From Pseudoxanthomonas sp. (GTDB lineage Bacteria; Pseudomonadota; Gammaproteobacteria; Xanthomonadales; Xanthomonadaceae), in NCBI RefSeq assembly GCF_027498035.1, contig NZ_CP114978.1:3348001-3412000 (forward strand): a DNA stretch of 64,000 bases, read 5' to 3'. Made by a program: the position numbers and the translations under genes. Below are positions 1-9,144 of the stretch, in pieces (position 1 is the first letter of the stretch; each line of letters starts with the position of its first letter). The notes beneath the pieces are model-generated. The model did not search any database. It saw only the letters and a list, made by a program, of their open reading frames with translations, and was not told the DNA's origin.

Positions 1-2
1 TG

Positions 3-434
3 GACCATCCGGTTGAATTGATCGAAGGCATCCGCGCGGCCGTGGAGGCCATCGCCGCCCATCACAACATCGTGCTGATCACCAAGGGCGACCTGTTCCA
101 CCAGGAGGCCAAGATCGTGCAGTCGGGGTTGTCCGACCTGTTCCACCGCATCGAAGTGGTGTCGGAGAAGGACACGCCCACCTACCAGCGCGTGTTGCGC
201 GAGCTGGACGTGGCGCCGTCGCGTTTCGCGATGATCGGCAACTCGCTGCGTTCGGATATCGCGCCGGTGGTTGGCCTGGGCGGCTGGGGCATCCACATGC
301 CGTACCACGTGACCTGGGCGCACGAGACAGAACACGACCTGGCCGAGAACGCGCCGCGCCTGCTGCAGGTCGAGGCGGCATCGGAACTGCCTGCGGCATT
401 GGCGCGGATTGAAGCGGCGGTGGTGGACCCATGA
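3..434 (+). CDS. HAD-superfamily hydrolase, 5' part outside window
   Basis: The frame is open from base 3, so the gene runs off the left edge and the internal TTG at 18 is not taken as its start. The visible 143 residues are the C-terminal part of a haloacid dehalogenase-type hydrolase. They show the motif II Thr in LITKGD, a motif III Lys in VSEKDT and the motif IV region MIGNSLRSDIAP. The Asp nucleophile (motif I) is not in the window. Members are usually Mg-dependent phosphatases in the cytoplasm, but the substrate cannot be told here. The stop overlaps the next start as ATGA, so the two genes are probably translated together. Confidence 0.8.
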   Translation, partial: DHPVELIEGIRAAVEAIAAHHNIVLITKGDLFHQEAKIVQSGLSDLFHRIEVVSEKDTPTYQRVLRELDVAPSRFAMIGNSLRSDIAPVVGLGGWGIHMPYHVTWAHETEHDLAENAPRLLQVEAASELPAALARIEAAVVDP

Positions 435-922
435 TCCGCGCGCTGCGCGCATCGGTGGGCCTGCTGCTGTTGGCCACGGTGTCGTGCTGGCAACCGGCGC
501 AGGCACAGGCTGGTGCGACGGCACCGCTGGTGGGCGCGCTGTCCACGCAGCAGCCTTATGACGTCGAGACCGGCGATGCCTGGATCGATGCGCGCCTGAA
601 GGATATCAACGACTACGCACCGCGTTACCCGGATGCGTTCGCTGATGAGGTTTCGCGCTATCTGGATGTACCGCGCGCCTACGTGGTGGCGCTGGGCCAG
701 CAGCCGGGCTGGGCACCGGGCGATGTGTACTTCGCCTGCGCCCTGGGCAAGGTGCTGGCCCAGCCATGCCGCGTGGTGGTGCGCGCACGCGCACACGATG
801 CCGAAAATGGCTGGAAAGGCATCGCCAGCCGCGTCGCGGGTGAGGGCAAGCCTGTTCCCACCCGTGCCTTGCGCGACCTCCTGCGCAGCAGTTACGGGCA
901 CTGGGAACGGCCGCTCGACTGA
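431..922 (+). CDS. Conserved secreted protein of unknown function
   Basis: This encodes 163 residues starting with a clear signal peptide (basic MIRALR, then a hydrophobic stretch ending near AQA at about residue 26). The mature part has no motif I recognise. It is rich in Trp, Tyr and charged residues, with two Cys at about positions 98 and 109 (FACALGK...QPCR) that could form a disulfide in the periplasm. It overlaps the upstream HAD gene by four bases, which suggests one operon. I do not assign a function; a periplasmic location is inferred from the signal peptide. Confidence 0.75.
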   Translation: MIRALRASVGLLLLATVSCWQPAQAQAGATAPLVGALSTQQPYDVETGDAWIDARLKDINDYAPRYPDAFADEVSRYLDVPRAYVVALGQQPGWAPGDVYFACALGKVLAQPCRVVVRARAHDAENGWKGIASRVAGEGKPVPTRALRDLLRSSYGHWERPLD

Positions 923-951
923 AGCCGCCATGCCGGTTGCCGAGCGCGCCA

Positions 952-3168
952 TCACGATGCGGTGCGGAAGTCTTCCAGTTCCAGTCGTACCGAAGCGGCG
1001 TCACCGGCCTGCACTGCGCGGATCACCGCGCGCTGTTCGGCCTGTTCGACCCAGCTGCGCAGGTCGCGACCACTGACACCATCGCTGTGTTGGGCCAGCA
1101 CGCGCGCGGTATCGTCCAGCGCAAAGCCCAGCGGCTTGCCCTGCAGCAGCACCTGCAGCAGGCGTGCGCGGCCATCGGCGTCGGGCAGCGGGATCTCCAT
1201 GCGCCGCGGGAAGCGTGACAGCACCGCTGCATCGACCTTGTCGGCACGGTTGGTCGCGGCCAGCACGAACACGTGCTGCGCGTGGGCGGCGAAGCCATCC
1301 AGTTCCTGCAGCAGCTGGCCGACGATTTCGGCGGTGAAGCTGTCACCGTCACCGCCGCGTGCGCCGGCGACGATGTCCAGTTCGTCCAGGAACAGCAGCG
1401 ACGGCGCCGACTCGCGCGCGCGTTCGAACAGCTCGCGGACCTTCTGACCGCTCTGGCCGACGAAGCCCTGCTTCAGTTCCGCCGTGGACGCGGCGATGAA
1501 GCGCAGCCCCGTCTCGTTGGCCAGCGTGCGCGCGATCTGGGTCTTGCCGGTGCCGGGAGGTCCGTACAGCAGCAGTCCGCGCGGCACGCTGATGCCTCGC
1601 GCGGCGAAGGTCTCGGCCTCCTTCAACAGGCCCGCGGTGGTCTGCAGTGCCTGCAACGTGTCGGCGGGCAACACCAGTGCCGGCCAGCGCGCGCTGGCAT
1701 CGGTGGCGGTCGAGCCCTGCGCGCGGGTGCGGCTGGTGAAGGTATCCAGCACGGCATCGGTCAGCGGCCCGGTGTGTTCGCGATGCAGGCGCCGGGCCAG
1801 GCTGGACAATTCGCGCCCGGACATGCCCTGGGTGAACTGCGCGGTTGCAGGTGGCAGCGCACCGGCGGCACCGAGCGATTGCAGTTCGCCCTGCAGGATC
1901 TGCAGGCGTGCCGGTGCATCGGGCAGGCCCAATTCCACCTGCTCATCGAAGCGCGACAGTACCGCGGCATCGAGCAGGTCGCGCCGGTTGGTCGCGCCGA
2001 TCACCCACACGCTGGCACGCTGTGAAAAGCCATCCCAGCGTGCCAGGAACGCGTTGACGATGTCCTCGACGAAACCATCGGTGTTGACCGCGTCGCGGCG
2101 GGCGAACACGCCATCGCATTCGTCGACGAAGATCACCGCGCGGGGCTCGGCCAGGGCGCGGTCCCATAGTTCGCGCACGCGTTCGGAACTCTGGCCGATG
2201 TGGCCGGCTTTCAGATCCGGCAGCGACAGCGGAAAGAACGCACAGCCCAAGCTGTCGGCCAGTGCGCGCGCCACCCGGGTCTTGCCGGTGCCGGGTGGGC
2301 CATACAGCAGCAGGCCGCGCGTGGCTGATGCGCTGCCGCTGGCGAAATGCGTGGCCAGTGACTGCACCCGCAGGCGCGTGGTCTGCGGCACGTGCAGCCC
2401 GGCCCAGGCCGTGTCCGGATCAACCGCGGCGCGGTCCTGACGGGTCGAGCGCAGTACGCGGCTGCGTTCCAGCGCCGCCGCATTGGCGGCATAGCGGTCG
2501 CAGGCCTCGTCGAAAGCGTGGGCCAGCGCGCGGGTGGCGTCACGCAGCGGCGGCAGCACGTTGTCCTGGTGCAGTTCCCGATCCCACACGCTGACCGGCA
2601 GGCGGCCTTCGGTACGCAGCGGGATGATCGCCACACCGCGCTCGCCGCGCGCGCTGACAGAGACCACCAGATCGCCTGCTTCAACGCCCAGCGCGCGGCG
2701 CCAGTAGACCTTGCCAAAGCCGCTGGCGGGGTCCGGCAAGGGTGACACCAGATAGGCGTCCGGATGCAGGCCGCTGCCATCGGTGCTTTCCAGCCGCATC
2801 AGCCGGAAGCGGTAACTTGCCAATGACAGGCGCGGCCGCAGCCAGGTTTCCAGCCACCACGCGGCCAGCAGTGGCAACAGCATCGGCGCATAGGCCAGCC
2901 AGGGTTGCTTCAGGCCGACATGCCAGATCCAGGCCAGGCTCGATGCGGCGACCAGCAGCGTCCACCATGACACCTGCCAGGCCGAGGCCGGCTGCCCGCG
3001 TTCGGCTGCCGAGCGCATCGGTTGCAGGAGTGCGCGCAGCTGCCGGGTGGCGAACTGACGTCGCAACACCCGGTCGATCCCGCGCGAGAACTTCAGCAGT
3101 TCGGCCTCGGTGGCCTTGAGGTCCGCCGCCATCTGGGTAGGGCGGGATGCTTTTGACGTGCGATCCAT
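952..3168 (-). CDS. Membrane-anchored tandem AAA ATPase
   Basis: The 738-residue product carries two AAA modules. The first has Walker A GPPGTGKTRVA and Walker B VIFVDECD; the second has Walker A GPPGTGKTQIA and Walker B LLFLDELD. Both modules therefore look active, as in Cdc48/VCP-type unfoldases. Ahead of them, at about residues 60-110, lie two hydrophobic Trp-rich segments, so the protein is probably tethered to the inner membrane with its ATPases in the cytoplasm. The start is ATG 3168 because AGGA stands just upstream on the minus strand; the longer reading from 3237 lacks such a site. The tandem AAA plus membrane anchor is unlike FtsH (one AAA plus a zinc protease) and no protease motif is present. 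Partner and substrate are unknown. Confidence 0.85.
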   Translation of the reverse strand: MDRTSKASRPTQMAADLKATEAELLKFSRGIDRVLRRQFATRQLRALLQPMRSAAERGQPASAWQVSWWTLLVAASSLAWIWHVGLKQPWLAYAPMLLPLLAAWWLETWLRPRLSLASYRFRLMRLESTDGSGLHPDAYLVSPLPDPASGFGKVYWRRALGVEAGDLVVSVSARGERGVAIIPLRTEGRLPVSVWDRELHQDNVLPPLRDATRALAHAFDEACDRYAANAAALERSRVLRSTRQDRAAVDPDTAWAGLHVPQTTRLRVQSLATHFASGSASATRGLLLYGPPGTGKTRVARALADSLGCAFFPLSLPDLKAGHIGQSSERVRELWDRALAEPRAVIFVDECDGVFARRDAVNTDGFVEDIVNAFLARWDGFSQRASVWVIGATNRRDLLDAAVLSRFDEQVELGLPDAPARLQILQGELQSLGAAGALPPATAQFTQGMSGRELSSLARRLHREHTGPLTDAVLDTFTSRTRAQGSTATDASARWPALVLPADTLQALQTTAGLLKEAETFAARGISVPRGLLLYGPPGTGKTQIARTLANETGLRFIAASTAELKQGFVGQSGQKVRELFERARESAPSLLFLDELDIVAGARGGDGDSFTAEIVGQLLQELDGFAAHAQHVFVLAATNRADKVDAAVLSRFPRRMEIPLPDADGRARLLQVLLQGKPLGFALDDTARVLAQHSDGVSGRDLRSWVEQAEQRAVIRAVQAGDAASVRLELEDFRTAS

Positions 3169-3357
3169 GCGATGTCCTGCGCCGACGGCAGACCGGCGCC
3201 CAGCAGCCGGTATAGGACCTGATGCCGGCCTGCGCAAGCAGGCCGGTCACATGCGGGGATGCCAGCCGCAAGAGACGCTCCGGCGCGCTGGCATAATGGC
3301 GGCCTCCCCGATCCCCGCTGCGGCCGTCCCCACGACGCGCCACGCCCGTGCCTGCCG

Positions 3358-4332
<975 letters not shown>

Positions 4333-4349
4333 CCTGCAGGAAGCCTGCC

Positions 4350-5261
4350 TTGATCACCCGCGATCCCGATGCCTTCCTGGCCCTGGTCCGCACCCTGGCG
4401 CCCGATGCGGGCCCGGCGACGGCGCGCGGGGTGTTCCTGGTTTCGCCCGACGGCTTTGCCCGTGCCGACGAATCGGCACGCGACAATGTCTACATGGCGC
4501 AGGCCGGCTTCGATGCTGCAGCAGCACTCGCCGAACACCGGCAGTTGCACCAGGCGTTGTCGGCGCAGCTGCCGGTGGTCGCGTTCGCCGGTGATGCCGC
4601 CACGCCCGACGCGCTGTTTCCCAACAACGTGTTCGCCACCGCGCCGGGGCGGGTGATCGTCGGCCGGATGCGTCATCCGGTACGCCAGCGCGAAGCGCAA
4701 CGCGCCGATATCCGCGGTTTCTTCACCGACGTGCTGGGCTATGCCGAAACCGACCTGGCCACCCAGCCACACGTCTGCGAGCTGACCGGCGCGCTGGTGA
4801 TCGACCGGGCGCGCGGGATCGGCTTCTGCGGCCTGTCCGAGCGCTGCGATGCGCAAGGCGCGGCGCTGATGCACGCCGCCTTCGGCCTGCGCGCCACGCT
4901 GGTCTTCGATCTGGCGCCCGGCGAATACCACACCAATGTGGTGTTGGCGCTGCTGGCTGGCCGCGCAGCGCTGGTCAGTCCGGACGGACTGGCGACGCCA
5001 CGGGCGATGCTCGATGTGCTGGCTGCGCTGTATGGCCCGCACGTGGTGGTCCTGTCGGCGGCCGAAAAACTGGCCTTTGCCGGGAACGCGATCAGCCTGA
5101 CGGCAGACTCGGTCTGGATGAGCCAGGGCGCTGCCGCCGGGCTTTCGCCTGCCAGTCGTCGAGGGCTGGCCCAGGCTGGGCTGGGGCTGCGCAGCGTGCC
5201 GATGTCCGCCATCGAAGCCGCAGGTGGCTCACTAAGATGTTGTGTGGGCGAGATTTTCTGA
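4350..5261 (+). CDS. Amidinotransferase-fold (arginine deiminase-like, CtlX type) hydrolase
   Basis: This 303-residue protein has the guanidino-group-modifying fold. The substrate-loop region FPNNVFAT, the catalytic His region GEYHTNV and the C-terminal nucleophile Cys in GGSLRC are all present, so the enzyme looks intact. The family includes arginine deiminase, dimethylargininase and the citrulline-utilisation hydrolase CtlX, and the layout is closest to the last; the exact substrate is not proven. The start is a TTG at 4350 with AGGAA eight bases upstream. It lies 17 bases after dusA on the same strand, probably co-transcribed. Confidence 0.75.
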   Translation: MITRDPDAFLALVRTLAPDAGPATARGVFLVSPDGFARADESARDNVYMAQAGFDAAAALAEHRQLHQALSAQLPVVAFAGDAATPDALFPNNVFATAPGRVIVGRMRHPVRQREAQRADIRGFFTDVLGYAETDLATQPHVCELTGALVIDRARGIGFCGLSERCDAQGAALMHAAFGLRATLVFDLAPGEYHTNVVLALLAGRAALVSPDGLATPRAMLDVLAALYGPHVVVLSAAEKLAFAGNAISLTADSVWMSQGAAAGLSPASRRGLAQAGLGLRSVPMSAIEAAGGSLRCCVGEIF

Positions 5262-5389
5262 GGATTCATCGGCCTGAATCGGGCCATCGGCCCGTTCAGA
5301 AAGTTCAGAGCGGATTCACTGCATCGCGCCAAGACTGGCCGTCCCTTCTCGTCGGATGTCGGTCGCGGTTCATCCCTGCATGGAAAGTT

Positions 5390-5406
5390 CCGTTACGATT
5401 CCGTTA
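5390..5406 (+). promoter_or_regulatory. Direct repeat resembling a PhoP-type box
   Basis: CCGTTA occurs twice with five bases between, giving an 11-bp period that matches how OmpR/PhoP-family regulators bind as tandem dimers. It ends at the ATG of the PepSY-like gene that leads the phoPQ cluster. The known enterobacterial PhoP box is (G/T)GTTTA-N5-(G/T)GTTTA, so this is only a partial match. Another direct repeat, GTTCAG-AAA-GTTCAG, lies about 90 bases upstream. Autoregulation is inferred. Confidence 0.3.
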
Positions 5407-5804
5407 TGACTCAGTCGCGCTTTCTCTACCACCGCCTGACCCTTGCGATCGCCTGCTGCGTCGCGGGTGCGGCGTGGGCGCAGGCGTCGGGAGGTCCACC
5501 GTCGTCCGGGGGTGGACAGGCCGCGCGAGGGGGATTCGCTGATGACGGTGCCGGGTCGCGCAACATGGCGGCCGATGCGGTCCGTCGTGCGCAGGCCGAG
5601 AGTGGCGGGCGGGTGTTGGGCGCCGAGCGCGTTCAGTTTGATGGTCGCGACATCATGCGGGTCAAAGTGATGGATGAGAGCGGGCGTGTCCGTTATATGG
5701 ACGACGATCCGGCCAGCCAGAGCCGTCAGCGCCGCGACGCTGGAACTGAACGGAATGACATGAGTTCGCAGCGTCCACGCGGGCCTAACCCCTCAAGACC
5801 GTAA
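5406..5804 (+). CDS. Small secreted PepSY-like protein upstream of phoPQ
   Basis: The 132-residue product has a signal peptide (LTLAIACCVAGAAWAQA) and a low-complexity Gly/Ser stretch. It then has a PepSY-like segment around residues 65-100, with GGRVLGAERV followed by IMRVKVMDESGRVRYM. PepSY domains are small periplasmic modules that bind and restrain proteases or sensors. The tail is rich in Arg, Ser and Pro. It sits directly ahead of a PhoP/PhoQ pair on the same strand, so a role in modulating the sensor's periplasmic domain is plausible, but this is inference from position. Confidence 0.7.
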   Translation: MTQSRFLYHRLTLAIACCVAGAAWAQASGGPPSSGGGQAARGGFADDGAGSRNMAADAVRRAQAESGGRVLGAERVQFDGRDIMRVKVMDESGRVRYMDDDPASQSRQRRDAGTERNDMSSQRPRGPNPSRP

Positions 5805-5868
5805 TCTGAATGGAACGGCGCCTGGTTCATCCGCCGCATTCCATCAAGTCAAATTTTTAGGAGAACCC

Positions 5869-6552
5869 ATGCGCATTCTGCTGGTCGAAGACGAAGCCCC
5901 CCTGCGTGAGACCCTTGCCGCGCGCCTGAAGCGCGAAGGCTTTGCCGTCGACGCCGCCCAGGATGGCGAGGAAGGCCTGTACATGGGCCGCGAAGTCCCG
6001 TTCGACGTGGGCATCATTGACCTGGGCCTGCCCAAGATGTCGGGCATGGAGCTGATCAAGGCCCTGCGCGACGAAGGCAAGAAATTTCCCGTGCTGATCC
6101 TGACCGCGCGTTCGAGCTGGCAGGACAAGGTCGAAGGCCTCAAGCAGGGTGCCGACGATTACCTGGTCAAGCCGTTCCACGTCGAAGAGCTGCTGGCCCG
6201 CGTCAACGCGCTGCTGCGCCGCGCCGCCGGCTGGTCCAAGCCGACCCTGGAGTGCGGTCCGGTCGCGCTGGACCTGGCGGCCCAGACCGTCAGCGTCAAC
6301 GGCGGCAACGTCGACCTGACCAGTTACGAGTACAAGGTGCTGGAATACCTGATGATGCATGCCGGCGAGCTGGTCTCGAAGGCCGACCTGACCGAGCACA
6401 TCTACCAGCAGGATTTCGACCGTGACTCCAACGTGCTGGAGGTCTTCATCGGCCGCCTGCGCAAGAAGCTCGACCCCGATGGCGCGCTCAAGCCCATCGA
6501 AACCGTGCGCGGCCGCGGCTACCGCTTCGCCATTCCGCGCAACGAGGGCTGA
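5869..6552 (+). CDS. phoP: Two-component response regulator, PhoP/OmpR type
   Basis: The 227 residues comprise an N-terminal receiver (acidic pair ED at about 8-9, phospho-acceptor Asp in GIIDLGLPKMSG at about 51, Thr in LILTARS, Lys in DYLVKPF) and a C-terminal winged-helix DNA-binding domain ending in ETVRGRGYRF. The sequence resembles PhoP, which responds to Mg2+, acid or cationic peptides with PhoQ. AGGAGA stands four bases before the ATG. The stop shares one base with the start of the kinase gene, a typical coupled pair. Confidence 0.9.
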   Translation: MRILLVEDEAPLRETLAARLKREGFAVDAAQDGEEGLYMGREVPFDVGIIDLGLPKMSGMELIKALRDEGKKFPVLILTARSSWQDKVEGLKQGADDYLVKPFHVEELLARVNALLRRAAGWSKPTLECGPVALDLAAQTVSVNGGNVDLTSYEYKVLEYLMMHAGELVSKADLTEHIYQQDFDRDSNVLEVFIGRLRKKLDPDGALKPIETVRGRGYRFAIPRNEG

Positions 6553-8003
6553 TGCCCGAAGTCCCGTCCCCCGCGCAGGCGACGGCAGGCGGCGGGCGCG
6601 AACCGATCGTCAAATGGCGCCCGCGCTCGTTGCGCGCGCGCCAGGTGCTGGTCGCGAGCATCGGCTTGCTGGCGTTCCTGGCGCTGGCCGGCTATGCGTT
6701 GGACCGTGCCTTCGTCACCACCGCCGAGGACAACCTCGAGCGGCGTCTGGAAGGCTATGCGTACTCGTATGCGAACAAGGTCGACTTCGCCCGCGATGGG
6801 CAGCTGCTGCCCCCGTCCGACAGCCAGATTGATCCGCGCTTCGCCCAGCCCGGCAGCGGGCTGTATGCGGAAATCGTGCTGCCCAACGGGCGCTGGGGCT
6901 CTGACTCCACGCTAGGTCCGTACCTGCCATCCAGCCGGATGCTCAAGCCGGGCCAGAAGGATTTCGAAGGCCCGCTGGAGATGACCCAGCTCGATGGCAG
7001 CAAGGGCAGCGTCTATCGCTTCGGGCTTGGCACCATCTGGGGTGCGCGTGGTCCGCAGAGCGAGTTTTCCTATTCGATTTACGTGCTCGAAGATACCGAG
7101 GTCCTGAACTCCCAGCTGCAGACCTTCCGGCACGCGCTGTGGGTCTACCTGGGCAGTGCTGGCGTGGTGCTGTTGCTGTTGCAGGGGTTGATCCTCAACT
7201 GGAGCCTGAAGCCGCTGCAGCGCGTGATCGCCGAATTGAAACGCGTGCAGCGCGGCCAGGCCCAGGGCATGACCGAGCACCATCCACGTGAACTGGAACC
7301 GCTGACGGAAAGCATCAATGCCTTCATCGAGTCCGAGCGCGAGAACCTGGATCGCCAGCGCAATACGCTGGCCGACCTGGCGCACAGCCTGAAGACGCCG
7401 CTGGCCGTGCTGCGCGCGCAGCTGGATGACGGCGTGCATGCGATGGCCTTGCGCGACGAGCTGGACGTGCAGCTCAAGCGCATGAACGACCTGGTGTCCT
7501 ACCAGCTGGCGCGCGCGGCTTCGACCGGGCATGCACTGTTCTCCGCGCCAGTGGCGATCGAGCCCTACGCCGATGTGATCGTGCGTGGGCTGGAGAAGGT
7601 GTACGCGAACAAGGGCGTGATCTGCGAATTCGAGATCGATGAGGAAGCGCGGTTCCACGGTGAGCCGGGCGACCTGCAGGAACTGATGGGCAACCTGCTG
7701 GAAAACGCCTTCAAGTGGGCAGGCTCGCGCGTGCTGCTGACCGTCGCGCCGATCACCAGCGTCGGCAATCGCCGTGCCGGCCTGTTGCTGGCGGTGGACG
7801 ACGACGGCCCTGGGATCGCCGAGGAAGACGTGGCCAAGGTGCTGCAGCGTGGCGTACGCGGCGACGAGCGCGTGCAGGGCCACGGGATCGGCCTGGCAAT
7901 CGTCCAGGACCTGGTGCGCGGCTACCGCGGCGAACTGGTCGTCAGCCGTTCGCAGGAACTGGGCGGTGAGCGTTTCGAAGTGCAGTTGCCGCCAGGCCTG
8001 TAG
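6552..8003 (+). CDS. phoQ: Sensor histidine kinase, PhoQ type
   Basis: This is a 483-residue inner-membrane kinase. A transmembrane segment lies at about residues 33-55 and a second at about 195-220, enclosing a periplasmic sensor region. A HAMP-like linker follows, then the phospho-acceptor H-box DLAHSLKTPLAVLR at about 276, the N-box NLLENAFKWA, and the G1 and G2 boxes DDDGPGIAEED and GHGIGLAIV. All catalytic motifs are intact. The gene starts inside the stop of phoP, so both are made from one message. The ligand is not evident from the sequence; the PhoQ label rests on overall layout and on the PhoP-like partner. Confidence 0.85.
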   Translation: MPEVPSPAQATAGGGREPIVKWRPRSLRARQVLVASIGLLAFLALAGYALDRAFVTTAEDNLERRLEGYAYSYANKVDFARDGQLLPPSDSQIDPRFAQPGSGLYAEIVLPNGRWGSDSTLGPYLPSSRMLKPGQKDFEGPLEMTQLDGSKGSVYRFGLGTIWGARGPQSEFSYSIYVLEDTEVLNSQLQTFRHALWVYLGSAGVVLLLLQGLILNWSLKPLQRVIAELKRVQRGQAQGMTEHHPRELEPLTESINAFIESERENLDRQRNTLADLAHSLKTPLAVLRAQLDDGVHAMALRDELDVQLKRMNDLVSYQLARAASTGHALFSAPVAIEPYADVIVRGLEKVYANKGVICEFEIDEEARFHGEPGDLQELMGNLLENAFKWAGSRVLLTVAPITSVGNRRAGLLLAVDDDGPGIAEEDVAKVLQRGVRGDERVQGHGIGLAIVQDLVRGYRGELVVSRSQELGGERFEVQLPPGL

Positions 8004-8033
8004 CCCGGCGCCCAACCGTGAGCGGTGCGCGCG

Positions 8034-8777
8034 TCAGAACAGTCGCGGCGGCGCACCGTAGAGTCTGATCAGATGTTCAGCCACTTCCGGCATGGCCTCG
8101 CGTAGTACCTGCGGGGCGGAGAAGTGGTACTCGCTGACCACCGCGAAGAATTCCTCGGGTGACTCGGCGGCATAGTCATCGATGCGCGTGCGCCGGCCGG
8201 CATCCACGCGTGCGCACAACGCGTCGTAATGCCGCTGGAAATCCAGCGTCCATGCGCGTTGCCAGGCGCTGGGCAGTGGCGGGCTGCCATCGGCCAGGCC
8301 GTTGAGTGCATCGAGCTTGTGCGCCATCTCGTGCACCGCCACGCAGAAACCAGATGCTGGATCGTCCAGGTCGGCCTGCACGTCGGCCCAGGACAGGATC
8401 AGTGGCCCGCTGTCCCAGGCTTCACCGGCCAGTTCGTCTTCCCATTCGTGCAGCACGCCAGCGGCATCGACATGACTGCGGTGCACGCGGAAGGCCTCGG
8501 GATAGACGATCAGCTGCGACCAGCCGCGCAGGCCGCCAGCGCCGAACTCCAGCAGCGGCAGACAGCACAGTGCGGCCAGTTGGACGCGGGCGACGTCGTC
8601 CAGCACCAGTTCGCCAAGCGGCGTGATCGTCTTCTAGTGGAGGAAGCGTGCGGCGAGGTCGCGCAGGGTCAGGCGCTGCGCCTGGGTCAAACCCCGCACC
8701 CACGGCAAGGCCTCGCTGGCTTGCAGCCAGGTCGCATCGTCGATCGGGGAAGGCTAGCCGCGCAGCCAGCGCAGCAA
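8034..8777 (-). pseudogene. mtfA: mtfA (zinc peptidase family) interrupted by two in-frame TAG codons
   Basis: The intact part (from about 8606 to 8034, minus strand) encodes a MtfA/YeeI-type zinc metallopeptidase core with the HExxH-like metal motif AVHEMAHKLDAL and the downstream EEFFAV glutamate region. MtfA binds Mlc and regulates glucose PTS genes in E. coli. Upstream the same frame continues with MtfA-like sequence (SPIDDATWLQASEALPW, then LRDLAARFLH) but is cut by TAG at 8634-8636 and TAG at 8754-8756. Each could be one base change from a Glu or Gln codon. The 5' limit near 8777 is a guess. A shorter product from 8606 would lack the N-terminal third. It may be real decay or sequence error. 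Confidence 0.75.
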
Positions 8778-8785
8778 CGGCTGGA

Positions 8786-9067
8786 TCAGCGGAACATTCC
8801 GGGCAGGAAGCTGTTCCATTTCGGCACGCGCATGCGGATCACCGCGTCTTCGTCTCCGCCGCCGCCCTGGCTGGTTGCCGGGGTCGAGGGGCGGACATAG
8901 CCGCTGGAAGCAGCCGGCTTTTCCGGCGCGGTGGTGGCGCTGGCGCCAGCGGTGCGATTCGTCGCGTCGGCAGTGCCAGGCGCGGACACGTCGCCGCGCC
9001 CGTTCTGCGCGAGCACGGGCGAAACGGCACAGGTCAACAACACAACAGCAAGGCAGGCGCGAAGCAT
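8786..9067 (-). CDS. Small secreted protein, unknown function
   Basis: This 93-residue protein has a signal peptide (MLRACLAVVLLTCAVSPVLAQ) followed by an Ala/Ser/Thr/Pro-rich linker and a conserved-looking tail DAVIRMRVPKWNSFLPGMFR. The start ATG 9067 has GGAG seven bases upstream on the minus strand, better than the ATG at 9091. Its end abuts the remains of mtfA, so the two were probably one operon. No known domain was recognised; a periplasmic or outer-membrane role is inferred only from the signal peptide and linker. Confidence 0.65.
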   Translation of the reverse strand: MLRACLAVVLLTCAVSPVLAQNGRGDVSAPGTADATNRTAGASATTAPEKPAASSGYVRPSTPATSQGGGGDEDAVIRMRVPKWNSFLPGMFR

Positions 9068-9144
9068 CGGAAGACTCCGGGGCGGGCACACAGCAGCGGA
9101 CCCGCATCATAGCGTGGTTCGGGCTACGCGGCGGGTATCGCATA

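Noticed and set aside
8034..8777. TAG reassigned to an amino acid
   Set aside because: Several intact genes in the window end in TAG followed by other genes, so TAG works as a stop.
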